From CAVPRW01 sp046727435 [NCBI: bacterium] (GTDB taxonomy: Bacteria > Tectomicrobia > Entotheonellia > J063), in contig JBKPCR010000400.1 in NCBI GenBank assembly GCA_046727435.1, positions 1 to 16,348 of the forward strand: a DNA stretch of 16,348 bases, read 5' to 3'. Both the position numbers and the translations under genes were made by a program. A model generated the notes under the pieces. It worked only from the letters and a program-made list of their open reading frames with translations, was not told the origin of the DNA and made no database searches. Shown piece by piece: positions 1 to 6,626 of this stretch; positions within the stretch are counted from its first letter, which is position 1; every line of letters starts with the position of its first letter.

Positions 1-325
1 TGAGCACGGCTAACGCCAGATAGCAACAATCATATACTGTACGGTTGGTGTCGAACGCTACCTCCAAAGCGAGATCGAGGACTAGACGAGACGGAAAGGC
101 GCTGATCGGCTGTTGCTCCAGACCGCCCCAGATGAGGCGTGCCTCGTCGGGAGTAAGCTCTCTACGTCGCACTTTTTTCCACAGGATATTCCTGCACTCC
201 AACCAGAGCAAGTCTGGGGCGGAGAGTTCGTACTGATCTTCTTGCAAGCGCCGGGCGGCTTCGGCATGAACCTCGTTGACGAACCACTTGATGACGATGC
301 TGGCATCGACGACATAGGGCGTCAT
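1..325 (-). CDS. VapC-family PIN-domain toxin, partial (C-terminus off the left edge)
   Basis: PIN-domain proteins of VapBC modules are Mg-dependent ribonucleases that cleave RNA and are held inactive by the cognate antitoxin. The reading frame is open for 108 codons from the ATG at 325 to the window edge. It begins MTPYVVDASIVIKWFV, with the first PIN aspartate at D7. A glutamate follows in LLWLECRNILWK (near residue 46), and a later aspartate lies in TVYDCCYLALA near the edge. These are the expected acidic active-site positions in order. Typical VapC proteins are about 130-140 aa, so roughly 25 residues are missing off the window. The start codon overlaps the antitoxin stop (ATGA), indicating translational coupling. 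The family call is confident; the RNA target cannot be read from sequence. Confidence 0.88.
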   Translation of the reverse strand, partial: MTPYVVDASIVIKWFVNEVHAEAARRLQEDQYELSAPDLLWLECRNILWKKVRRRELTPDEARLIWGGLEQQPISAFPSRLVLDLALEVAFDTNRTVYDCCYLALAVL

Positions 326-555
326 CGCTCACGGTCTTCGGCTTGGAGCATGCCACTATTGGTTTGGAGCCGCGTACCGATGCGCCGCCGGATGCGGGCA
401 GCCAGCGCGCGCGCCTCCGCTTTGGTCACCTGGCTGGCCTGCGCCTCAATAATGGCCTTGAGTTCCGCCTGGAGCGAACGTCCGTTAGCGGCGGCGCGCG
501 CTTTGAGTTTCTCAACCACCAAGGCATCAAGATCACGAACCAGGACTTCGGCCAT
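322..555 (-). CDS. VapB/FitA-like ribbon-helix-helix antitoxin
   Basis: This 77-aa protein is the antitoxin partner of the PIN toxin. It should neutralise the toxin by binding its active site and repress the operon through its DNA-binding N-terminus. The N-terminus MAEVLVRDLDALVVEKLKAR and the following NGRSLQAELKAII match the strand-helix-helix of FitA-type RHH antitoxins (about residues 1-45). The C-terminal half is charged and Arg-rich, as expected for the toxin-wrapping segment. The start at 555 is preferred over an in-frame ATG 27 bases upstream because AGGAGG lies 7 bases before it. The gene overlaps the toxin start by four bases. The exact antitoxin family name is inferred. Confidence 0.85.
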   Translation of the reverse strand: MAEVLVRDLDALVVEKLKARAAANGRSLQAELKAIIEAQASQVTKAEARALAARIRRRIGTRLQTNSGMLQAEDRER

Positions 556-590
556 GTTCAACCCTCCTGTCGTGTAAGGCATTGCTAGCA

Positions 591-604
591 GAATGATAGC
601 ATTC
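591..604. promoter_or_regulatory. Candidate operator palindrome between two divergent toxin-antitoxin modules
   Basis: GAATG-ATAG-CATTC is a perfect 5-bp inverted repeat with a 4-base spacer. It sits in the 107-bp gap between the antitoxin start (555, minus strand) and the HEPN start (663, plus strand). A second partial repeat, TGCTA...TAGCA, overlaps it. RHH antitoxins bind short palindromes in their own promoters, so this is a plausible autoregulatory site that could affect both modules. The role is inferred from position and symmetry only. Confidence 0.4.
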
Positions 605-662
605 GGTACTAGGGAGTGCGATCTTTCTATTACCCCCTCATCAGCCAGAGGAGGCCCATGAC

Positions 663-1070
663 ATGCCTAGCCGCTATGAAGATTGGTTACGGCAGGCGCA
701 GCGAGATATCAGCCACGCGCAAAACGCCTTGGAGGATGGCGATTACGATTGGGCCTGCTTTGCAGCTCAGCAAGCGGCCGAGAAAGCGGTGGAAGCCCTA
801 TTCCGATTCCCCGAACCCTACAGACCTTCCGCAGCCGTTATCGATGGTGCCAAGGAACTGGATAAGCATTATATTCCTTCGCGCTACCCAAATGGCTTTG
901 ACGAGGGTGCCCCACTCGATTACTATACCAAGGATGAAGCCATACGGAGTATCAGCCATGCCCGAGCCATCATCACCTTCAGTGAAGGTCACATTCACGA
1001 ACCGAAAACAGATCCTCACAGCCTTGGAGAATCTGATCCAGGAATGGACCCAGAAACACCCGGAGCTTAA
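663..1070 (+). CDS. HEPN-domain protein (type VII toxin-like), apparently missing part of the core
   Basis: HEPN proteins paired with MNT nucleotidyltransferases form type VII toxin-antitoxin systems, in which HEPN is the RNase-type toxin. The product is 135 aa. Family hallmarks are YEDWLRQAQRDISHAQNAL, then YDWACFAAQQAAEKAVEAL, then AKELDKHYIPSRYPNGF and a final helix EAIRSISHARAIITF. Between EKAVEALF and AKELDKHY there are about 15 residues where family members usually have near 30, including a helix with a conserved His-x-Leu. This region looks internally deleted in frame. The last 25 or so residues are Pro/Asp/Glu-rich and overlap the next gene in another frame, so the native stop may also be gone. 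AGAGGAGG precedes the ATG by 8 bases. The family call is firm; whether it still folds is doubtful. Confidence 0.75.
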   Translation: MPSRYEDWLRQAQRDISHAQNALEDGDYDWACFAAQQAAEKAVEALFRFPEPYRPSAAVIDGAKELDKHYIPSRYPNGFDEGAPLDYYTKDEAIRSISHARAIITFSEGHIHEPKTDPHSLGESDPGMDPETPGA

Positions 1071-1317
1071 GCAGGTCATCCTGTTTGGCTCATTTGCGCG
1101 TGGCGATTATTTTCCGGGAAGCGACGTCGATGTACTTCTCATCCTTGAGAAATCAGACCAGCCGTTTCTCAAACGTATCCGCACATTTCTTCCGACCCAA
1201 TTTCCGGTAGATATCGATATATTTCCTTATACAAGAGACGAGGTTCAACGTATGATGAAGGATCCGCATAGTCTTATGGGACAGGCGTGCTATGAGGGCA
1301 AATGGATGTACCCTTGA
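958..1317 (+). CDS. MNT-type minimal nucleotidyltransferase (antitoxin partner of HEPN)
   Basis: Minimal nucleotidyltransferases paired with HEPN proteins inactivate the toxin by adding AMP to tyrosines; this is known for MntA/HepT systems. The polymerase-beta-fold motif is complete: GSFARGDYFPGSDVD (Gly-Ser, ten residues, Asp-x-Asp), followed by the third acidic residue in VDIDIFPY. The product is 119 aa, a normal length for the family. Two starts are possible. ATG 958 has GGAG 8 bases upstream. GTG 982 gives MKVTFTNRKQIL, closer to where conserved sequence begins, but has no clear ribosome site. Either start makes a long overlap (89-113 bases) with the HEPN frame, unusual for this pair and probably a result of an extended HEPN tail. 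Confidence 0.82.
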   Translation: MPEPSSPSVKVTFTNRKQILTALENLIQEWTQKHPELKQVILFGSFARGDYFPGSDVDVLLILEKSDQPFLKRIRTFLPTQFPVDIDIFPYTRDEVQRMMKDPHSLMGQACYEGKWMYP

Positions 1318-1671
1318 TCAGGAGCATGATCCACTTCACGCGGTCCGGGTCAGCCCCGATTGTGGCGATCTGCATACAGCTCTCAAAGGTTTTGAAGCTA
1401 CAGCGTTCCATCAGCCGCGTATACGACCACGGCTCAGGTCAGGATGGCGCCCCGAACAGTCCACGTGCTCAGTGAATGATATATCATAGCCATCGAAGGG
1501 CGTCACCTCATCTGGTGCCCTTGCAACCGCGCCTCGAAAGGCCTAGAATCAGGCACCGTCGAAGCCCTTACCGTCGCACGGAGAGCGTCTGCCTGTGGAG
1601 GTGATAGCCCTTGCCCATTCCCCAGGCTCTCTGGCAAAACCATCTGCTAACTTCAGCATAAAGGGTCATCC
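1318..1671. other. Intergenic region, 354 bases, with palindrome and hairpins
   Basis: No convincing gene. ATGATATATCAT (1476-1487) is a perfect 12-bp palindrome. AAGGG-cgt-CACC pairs with GGTG-CCCTT (1496-1522) to give a nine-pair bulged hairpin with a 6-base loop, and GCCT-CGAA-AGGC follows shortly after. These could end transcription of the HEPN/MNT unit, although no T-run follows. A 45-codon minus-strand frame (1411 to 1274) reads through part of this gap but has no ribosome site. Confidence 0.4.
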
Positions 1672-2541
1672 ATGACATTCACTGAACGCCGTACACGCTA
1701 TCGCAACGTGCTGGCTGGTTCGGAATGTATTCACCCTGCGTCCGTTTTCGACCCGATCTCGGCCCGGATGGCTGAGGCGGCAGGCTTTGAGATCGGTATG
1801 ATGGCTGGTTCAACCGCCTCGGGCACCGTCCTGGGCGCTCCGGACATCGTGGTCCTGACCTTGACCGAGTTCGCCGAGCAGATCCACCGCATCACCCGTG
1901 CCAGTTCCCTGAGTCTGATGGTGGACGCCGATCACGGCTACGGCAATGCCCTGAATGTGATGCGAACAGTTGAGGAGTTGGAAGCGGCCGGGGTGTCCGC
2001 CCTGACCATCGAGGACACGCTGCTGCCACCACGCTTCGGCCAGAAGCAGGGCGAGGAACTGATCTCGGTGCCGGAGTTCGCCGGCAAGTTGAACGCGGCG
2101 GTGACCGCCCGACAGGATCCCTCGCTGGTGATCATCGGTCGCATCGCTGCACTGCGCAGCGAGGGTCTGCAGGCGGCGATAACCCGTGGCAAGGTCTGCG
2201 TTGACGCGGGGGTCGATGGGATTTTCCTCACAGGGGCGCGCACCCGCGAGGAGATCGAAGCGATTCACAAAGAGATCCCCCTACCGCTCTTGCTTGGCAG
2301 CACTCCGCCGACCATCGGCGACCGTGCCTTTCTTGGCGCACATGGCGTCCGCATCGCGCTGCAGGGCCATGTACCCTTTGCAGTGGCAGTTAAAGCGCTG
2401 TATGACACCTACAAGCACCTCAAGGGGGGAGGCTCGCCGGCTGGGCTGAAGGACCAAGCGGCCTCGGAAGAGCTGATGCATGTGGCCTTGAATCGCGACG
2501 CATATCGCCGCTGGCAGCGTGACTATTTGGGCCAGCCATAA
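1672..2541 (+). CDS. Oxaloacetate decarboxylase, isocitrate lyase/PEP mutase superfamily
   Basis: This 289-aa TIM-barrel enzyme matches the PA4872-type branch that decarboxylates oxaloacetate to pyruvate with Mg2+ and needs no biotin. Seen in order: CIHPASVFDPISARMAEAAG near the N-terminus, the Mg-binding MVDADHGYGNALNVMRTVE (about residues 83-101), then ALTIEDTLLPPRFG, then GVRIALQGHVPFAVAVKALY. The C-terminal region NRDAYRRWQRDYL closes the fold. Length equals that of characterised members. It lacks the EDK...NS signature of true PEP mutases and the cysteine-containing KKCGH loop of isocitrate lyases, so a phosphonate-synthesis role is not supported. The ATG at 1672 has only a weak AAAGGG site, but homology begins close to it. 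No operon partner is obvious. The superfamily is certain; the exact substrate is inferred. Confidence 0.85.
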   Translation: MTFTERRTRYRNVLAGSECIHPASVFDPISARMAEAAGFEIGMMAGSTASGTVLGAPDIVVLTLTEFAEQIHRITRASSLSLMVDADHGYGNALNVMRTVEELEAAGVSALTIEDTLLPPRFGQKQGEELISVPEFAGKLNAAVTARQDPSLVIIGRIAALRSEGLQAAITRGKVCVDAGVDGIFLTGARTREEIEAIHKEIPLPLLLGSTPPTIGDRAFLGAHGVRIALQGHVPFAVAVKALYDTYKHLKGGGSPAGLKDQAASEELMHVALNRDAYRRWQRDYLGQP

Positions 2542-2550
2542 TAAGGATAG

Positions 2551-2603
2551 TGCTGAGGACTGAGCGTTGTCGAATGTCCTTCGTCAATCCTCAGTCCTCA
2601 GCA
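2551..2603. repeat. 14-bp perfect inverted repeat (TGCTGAGGACTGAG) with a 25-base loop
   Basis: TGCTGAGGACTGAG at 2551-2564 is repeated as its exact reverse complement at 2590-2603. The pair starts ten bases after the decarboxylase stop and ends before the ribosome site of the next gene. The right arm runs into a partial direct copy (ATTCAGTCCT). No T-run follows, so a plain intrinsic terminator is unlikely. It resembles dispersed intergenic repeat units, which needs a genome-wide count to confirm. Confidence 0.6.
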
Positions 2604-2631
2604 TTCAGTCCTGTTCTTGAGGAATGGACTC

Positions 2632-3051
2632 ATGCCCGAGCAGCTCAACGATGCCCGCATTCAGGGGTTTCTGGCCACCAAAGAGGTCGTGGTGCTGTCC
2701 ACTATACAACGCAGCGGTGCGCCGTTGGCCATGCCGATGTGGTTCCTGCACACGCCGCAGGCGCTGTATATGATCAGCATCGACGGTTTACAAAAGGTCC
2801 GTAATCTGCAGCGCGATCCACGCGTCTGTGTCGTCGCCGAGTCGGGTAATCGCGGTGCAGCAATCCGAGGCGTGGTAATCCAAGGTCATATCGAGTTTGT
2901 GCAGGAGCCCGAGCAACGGCTCCCCATCGTCGAGCGTCTGTTGCAGAAGTATGATCCCGACCTGGCGCGGTTGTGGGGTGGTCGGGCGATGCCACCCAAT
3001 CGCGTCCTCTTCCGCATCGAGCCAGAGAGAGTTCGCAGTTGGGGGCTCTGA
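2632..3051 (+). CDS. Pyridoxamine 5'-phosphate oxidase-fold (PPOX class) protein
   Basis: PPOX-fold split-barrel proteins bind FMN, F420 or haem and carry out redox reactions on varied substrates. The 139-aa product shows the usual order: FLATKEVVVLSTIQRSGAP (first strand pair and turn), MPMWFLHTPQALYMIS, a KVRNLQRDPRVCVVAE cofactor-phosphate segment, GVVIQGHIEFVQ, and a C-terminal FRIEPERVRSWG motif typical of the F420/FMN branch. The length is normal. The ATG at 2632 is chosen over an upstream in-frame TTG (2617) because GAGGA sits 8 bases before it. It follows the decarboxylase gene across the inverted repeat and probably has its own transcript or depends on readthrough. Cofactor and substrate cannot be decided. 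Confidence 0.8.
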   Translation: MPEQLNDARIQGFLATKEVVVLSTIQRSGAPLAMPMWFLHTPQALYMISIDGLQKVRNLQRDPRVCVVAESGNRGAAIRGVVIQGHIEFVQEPEQRLPIVERLLQKYDPDLARLWGGRAMPPNRVLFRIEPERVRSWGL

Positions 3052-3355
3052 CGGCCATCCTTCCTCGGTCTCCTAGGGCCGGTTCTCCGTTTTCCGGCGG
3101 GTGAGAGTATGCTCTGTGGTGGCCGTGCAGAGAGGACATGAAGCGCCAAGGCAAACAGCCAAGGGATGGCGGGCGCTCGACGGAAAGGGCTTGACAATCC
3201 CGCCTCCGGTAGTTAAACAGAATATGGTATTCTGCCGTCTGGTCGTTGACTATGACATGGCAGGAAATCCCTTCATTCCGGATGCTGAGGCTTCACAGTG
3301 GATCCGCCGATGACAGGGCATTTCAGGCGCATCGGCGCAGGAGGAGGTGGGAAGC
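3052..3355. other. Intergenic region upstream of flgM-like gene
   Basis: These 304 bases hold a promoter-like sequence with an overlapping palindrome (listed separately) and a GCCGG...CCGGC inverted repeat soon after the PPOX gene. An 18-codon frame (3257-3313, MAGNPFIPDAEASQWIRR) lies downstream of the promoter without a clear ribosome site. No other gene is recognisable. Confidence 0.4.
3191..3234 (+). promoter_or_regulatory. Promoter-like sequence with a perfect 17-bp operator-like palindrome
   Basis: TTGACA (3191-3196) is a consensus -35. A 17-base spacer leads to TAAACA (3214-3219), a weak -10. Overlapping the -10 end is CAGAATA-tgg-TATTCTG (3218-3234), a perfect 7+7 inverted repeat. 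A repressor bound there would block polymerase. It lies about 120 bases upstream of the flgM-like gene and is the only promoter candidate for it. Confidence 0.45.
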
Positions 3356-3655
3356 ATGGACGTCCCTAAGAATGGCTCTTATCCTACGAATCGCCTACTC
3401 CCAGAGATCGCATCATCGTCACCCCACATACACGACGAGCAGCACGCCGCTGAACCCGTCGGAGTAGGTAGGAGACCTGCCCTATCGTTGCGGGTCAGAT
3501 GCGAGCTGGCCCGCAGATTGGCCTATGTGTCGGAGGCGCGAGAAGCTAAGATTCGCGAGCTGCAAGACACGATTAAGAATGACACCTATCACGTCACTGC
3601 TGACCAGATCGCCGACAAAATGCTCCGTGGCACGCTGCGAGATGTTCTCACATAA
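3356..3655 (+). CDS. flgM: FlgM-like anti-sigma-28 factor
   Basis: FlgM binds the flagellar sigma factor FliA (sigma-28) and holds late flagellar genes off until it is exported through the hook-basal body. The C-terminal half of this 99-aa protein has the family signature: REAKIRELQDTIKNDTYHV, then TADQIADKMLRG (about residues 61-92), the sigma-binding helices. The N-terminal half is Ser/Pro/His-rich and looks disordered, as in FlgM. Total length matches Salmonella FlgM (97 aa). The ATG at 3356 follows GGAGGAGGT with good spacing; an in-frame GTG 9 bases upstream falls inside that site. No flagellar gene is in the window, and the next gene is phoB, so this is an orphan copy here. It could regulate a sigma factor other than FliA. 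Confidence 0.75.
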   Translation: MDVPKNGSYPTNRLLPEIASSSPHIHDEQHAAEPVGVGRRPALSLRVRCELARRLAYVSEAREAKIRELQDTIKNDTYHVTADQIADKMLRGTLRDVLT

Positions 3656-3875
3656 TTCCTGATTGCCCGCAGGACAGGCCACATGAAAGCCGCCTTGCCG
3701 TCATACGCCCTCTGCCAACCGCTCTACCGCCTTTCCGCCGACCCATCCGACAACCCACTACTGACGTAGCCGCTTTTGCATGGTCTATGGTATAGTGAGG
3801 CCGGTTCATGACTCTCCCGGCAGAGAGGCGAAGGGGGGCAGCTCCCATATATTGCCCGAGCCAAAAAGGAGGCGT

Positions 3876-4565
3876 ATGCTCGCCAAAGTCTTGGTGATTG
3901 ATGATGAAAAAGATATTGTCTCGCTCCTGCGTTACCACCTTGAGAAAGCTGGCTTTCAGTGTCTCGAGGGGATGGACGGCGCGGTCGCTCTGCGCCTAGT
4001 GCGGGAGCATCACCCCGATCTGCTCATCCTCGACCTCATGCTGCCCGGCATGGATGGCCTAGAAATCTGTCGCCACCTGCGTCAGGATGCTGCTACGGCA
4101 CGTCTCCCGATCTTGATGCTGACTGCTAAAGCCGAAGAAGTGGATCGCGTCGTCGGCCTCGAGGTGGGCGCCGACGACTACGTCGTGAAACCCTTCAGCC
4201 CCCGCGAGCTGGTGGCCCGGGTCAGGGCGATTCTGCGCCGTGCGCAGGAGCCTGCTGAGGTCTCGATCAGACGCATCGGGGAGCTGGAAGTTGATGAGGC
4301 GAGGCATTCGGTCACCGTGCAAGGGACATCTGTAGAACTAACGGCCAAGGAGTTTGGTCTGCTGTGCGCACTGATACGGGCGAATGGACGGGTCTTGAAC
4401 CGGGAACAGCTGCTTGAGGGCGTGTGGGGATACGCCGATGCCGCGGAGATCGAGTCACGGACGGTCGACGTGCACATTCGTCGTCTGCGCGAGAAACTGG
4501 GTGCTGAGGCCAAGCGCATTGTCACCGTCAAGGGCGTGGGGTACCGCTTCGATATGGAAGGGTAG
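3876..4565 (+). CDS. phoB: Phosphate regulon response regulator PhoB (OmpR/PhoB family)
   Basis: This 229-aa regulator is phosphorylated by the adjacent kinase and should activate phosphate-starvation genes. The receiver domain (residues 1-120) has the acidic pair D9-D10, the phospho-acceptor D53 in LLILDLMLPGMDG, T83 and K105 in YVVKPFSPREL. A winged-helix DNA-binding domain fills about residues 130-226 (VELTAKEFGLLCAL, then SRTVDVHIRRLREKL and KGVGYRF). GADDYVVKPF and the winged-helix spacing are standard for PhoB. The ATG at 3876 sits directly after AAAGGAGG; an upstream open frame of 32 codons has no ribosome site and non-family sequence. It ends two bases before phoR. PhoB rather than another family member is inferred from the phoR, phn and phoX neighbours. 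Confidence 0.85.
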   Translation: MLAKVLVIDDEKDIVSLLRYHLEKAGFQCLEGMDGAVALRLVREHHPDLLILDLMLPGMDGLEICRHLRQDAATARLPILMLTAKAEEVDRVVGLEVGADDYVVKPFSPRELVARVRAILRRAQEPAEVSIRRIGELEVDEARHSVTVQGTSVELTAKEFGLLCALIRANGRVLNREQLLEGVWGYADAAEIESRTVDVHIRRLREKLGAEAKRIVTVKGVGYRFDMEG

Positions 4566-4567
4566 CC

Positions 4568-6373
4568 GTGGGCCTATGGAGAGCCCTACCGTCGGGATTA
4601 GCCATACGACTTACCTTCATACTGCTCGCGATGACCGCGATCGGCATGGCGGTGATGGGGCTCTATGTGACGCGTACGCTCGAAACCTCGTTGATGACGT
4701 ATTTAACGGCCAGCATGGTCAGAAATGCCCAATTGATCCACGATGCCATTCTCCCCTACGTCACCCAGGGCACGCCGATTGGCGCGGTGCAGGAATTGGT
4801 GCACAAGTACGGCACGATGCTCGGTTCCGAGGCCCGGGTGAGCGTCATTGCGGTCGATGGCACAGTGCTGGGGGATTCGGGGTTAGACCTTGGCGAAGTT
4901 CGTCAACTGTCGAATCAAGGAGACTGGCCGGAGGTACGAGCGGCCCTGGCCGGGAACATAGCCCACCATCTCCGACCCACTCAACGCCGCCATGGTGAGA
5001 TGCTCTACGTCGCCATTCCCCTGGCTGATGCGACACAGGTCAGGGGAGTTTTGCGCATTGCCCTGCCTCTGACCGCTGTCAGCCAAGCCACGACTTCTGT
5101 CCATCAAACCGTCGCCCTGGGGGCCCTGCTCGCCTTTGCGGTGGTGCTCGCCGTGGGGCTATTTCTCAGTCGTCAGGTTACCCGGCCGGTCACAGAGATA
5201 CAGTCAATCGCCCGCTGGATGGCGGAGGGGGACTTCGCGCAGCGCGTGCCAGTTTCAGGCACGGGCGAAATCGCTGCCCTAGGCCGAACGCTCAACCTCA
5301 TGGCCGAGCGGCTCAGCGACAAAATCCAGGACCTGGAAGGCGAACGCACGAAGGTGGCAGCAATCCTCGACAGCATGGTCGAGGGAGTGATCGCCATCGA
5401 CCAGCGCGGCCGCATGGTCTTAATGAATCATGCTGCGCGCCGGATCTTTGATCTCAGCCGGGAACCGGTTGAAGGCCGCCGGCTGCTGGAGATCGTTCGA
5501 CACAAAGAGATCCTCGACCTAGTGGCCGATAGCAAGGGCTCGGATGCGGGGGGCGCCCGCCGCCGCGAAATCGACATTGGCCCTCCGGTGGATCGTATTT
5601 TGGATGTACACGCGTCCGCGATTGCACTTGCACCTTCTGGGCAGGGGATTTTGCTCGTCCTCCACGACGTTACGGAGCTCCGGCGTCTCGAACGCGTCAG
5701 GACGGAATTCGTGGCCAATGTCTCTCACGAGCTACGGACGCCCCTCACCTCGATCAGGGGCTATCTGGAGACGCTGCTCGATGGGGCGCTGGAGGAACCC
5801 GTGAACGCCCGCCGTTTCCTGGAGATCGCACATACTCATGCCGAGCGCCTGAGTCGGCTGGTTGATGACTTGCTGCAGCTCTCCGACATCGAGACGGGCA
5901 AGCTGGTATTAAAGCCTACGCTGTTGAGCCTCCACGAAGTGGCAGCTGAGGTGGTAGCCTTCTTCGAGAAGCAGGCGGAGCAGAAGAGCCTAACTCTCCT
6001 CAACAATGTCCCCCCTGACATCCGGCTGGAGGCAGACTGGGACCGTCTGACGCAAATCTTCGTGAACTTGGTGGATAATGCCGTGAAGTATACCCCAGGA
6101 AAAGGGAGTATTACGCTTGGTGCCGACCGCAGGGCGCATGGCTTCGTGCACGTGTGGGTGGTCGATACCGGCATCGGCATCCCTTCTATCGATCTGCCAC
6201 GCATCACCGAACGCTTCTACCGGGTGGATAAAGCCCGCTCGCGTGAGCTTGGTGGGACCGGCTTGGGGCTGGCGATCGTCAAGCATTTGGTACAGGCCCA
6301 TGGTGGTGAACTCTGGCTCGAAAGCGAGTTGGGGAAGGGAACCACCGTCAACTTTTCTCTGCCCTTGGCCTAA
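4568..6373 (+). CDS. phoR: Phosphate regulon sensor histidine kinase PhoR
   Basis: Membrane kinase and partner of PhoB, 601 aa with a GTG start two bases after the phoB stop. Transmembrane helix 1 spans about residues 12-33 and helix 2 about 182-203, enclosing a periplasmic domain of roughly 145 aa. A HAMP linker follows (TRPVTEIQSIARWMAEGDF), then a PAS domain (VEGVIAIDQRGRMVLMNHAA). The HisKA phospho-acceptor is H387 in FVANVSHELRTPLTSIRGYL. The ATPase domain has N-box NLVDNAVKYT, G1 DTGIGIP, F-box RFYRVDKARS and G2 GGTGLGLAIVKHLV. The large periplasmic domain is found in many PhoR proteins outside the enterobacteria, where E. coli PhoR instead has almost none. No pst or phoU genes follow, so the usual PstSCAB/PhoU input must be encoded elsewhere. 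Confidence 0.85.
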   Translation: MGLWRALPSGLAIRLTFILLAMTAIGMAVMGLYVTRTLETSLMTYLTASMVRNAQLIHDAILPYVTQGTPIGAVQELVHKYGTMLGSEARVSVIAVDGTVLGDSGLDLGEVRQLSNQGDWPEVRAALAGNIAHHLRPTQRRHGEMLYVAIPLADATQVRGVLRIALPLTAVSQATTSVHQTVALGALLAFAVVLAVGLFLSRQVTRPVTEIQSIARWMAEGDFAQRVPVSGTGEIAALGRTLNLMAERLSDKIQDLEGERTKVAAILDSMVEGVIAIDQRGRMVLMNHAARRIFDLSREPVEGRRLLEIVRHKEILDLVADSKGSDAGGARRREIDIGPPVDRILDVHASAIALAPSGQGILLVLHDVTELRRLERVRTEFVANVSHELRTPLTSIRGYLETLLDGALEEPVNARRFLEIAHTHAERLSRLVDDLLQLSDIETGKLVLKPTLLSLHEVAAEVVAFFEKQAEQKSLTLLNNVPPDIRLEADWDRLTQIFVNLVDNAVKYTPGKGSITLGADRRAHGFVHVWVVDTGIGIPSIDLPRITERFYRVDKARSRELGGTGLGLAIVKHLVQAHGGELWLESELGKGTTVNFSLPLA

Positions 6374-6426
6374 TGGCTGCTGCCGTATCTGTAACGCGAA
6401 CACGCCCAAGCGCGATCCGGTAAAAG

Positions 6427-6478
6427 TTTACTTGGAATTTACACACCCGCCTCGCATCTGTCATCTGCAGCCCATAAT
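6427..6478 (+). promoter_or_regulatory. Element A: 11-bp-periodic Pho-box-like array upstream of phnC
   Basis: TTTAC at 6427-6431 and 6438-6442 lie 11 bp apart, GTCAT follows at 6460-6464 (22 bp after the second), and CATAAT at 6473-6478 is a good -10. The same layout recurs at 13207 and 13891. An 11-bp repeat period is typical of PhoB/PhoP binding sites, and CTGTCAT here is identical to an enterobacterial Pho half-site. By my count, 30 of 44 bases match element B, including the whole 3' 11-mer GTCATCTGCAG. Confidence 0.6.
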
Positions 6479-6483
6479 CTAGG

Positions 6484-6538
6484 TGGGCCGATATAAGGCG
6501 CTTAGCTCACATGGCCCAGATCGTGTCGTATCACGATC
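6484..6538 (+). promoter_or_regulatory. Tandem inverted repeats in the phnC leader
   Basis: TGGGCC (6484-6489) pairs with GGCCCA (6513-6518). Immediately after comes GATCGTG-tcgtat-CACGATC (6519-6538), a perfect 7-bp stem. Both lie between element A and the phnC start, in what would be a 5' untranslated leader of about 150 bases. They may be an operator or RNA hairpins. Function unknown. Confidence 0.35.
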
Positions 6539-6626
6539 ATCCTGTAACCTAGACTCCCCAATACTTGTCCTCTCATATGCTGGCTTTCTCTCCCGGCGAG
6601 GAAGAGCCGCCAGGGCGGAAACCTGT

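Noticed and set aside
113-577. 154-codon plus-strand frame across the VapBC pair
   Set aside because: Mirror of the well-supported minus-strand toxin and antitoxin genes, with no motifs of its own.
616-957. Long upstream extension of the nucleotidyltransferase frame
   Set aside because: It is antisense-like shadow of the HEPN frame; the translated sequence has no resemblance to nucleotidyltransferases before about residue 115.
1274-1411. 45-codon minus-strand frame MERCSFKTFESCMQIATIGA... with protein-like wording
   Set aside because: No ribosome site, overlaps the 3' end of the MNT gene on the other strand, and no family recognised.
1672-2541. PEP mutase-superfamily gene as a possible link to phosphonate synthesis beside phn genes
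   Set aside because: The sequence has the oxaloacetate decarboxylase pattern (EDTLLPPRFG), not the PEP mutase EDK/NS signature, and it is not in the phn operon.
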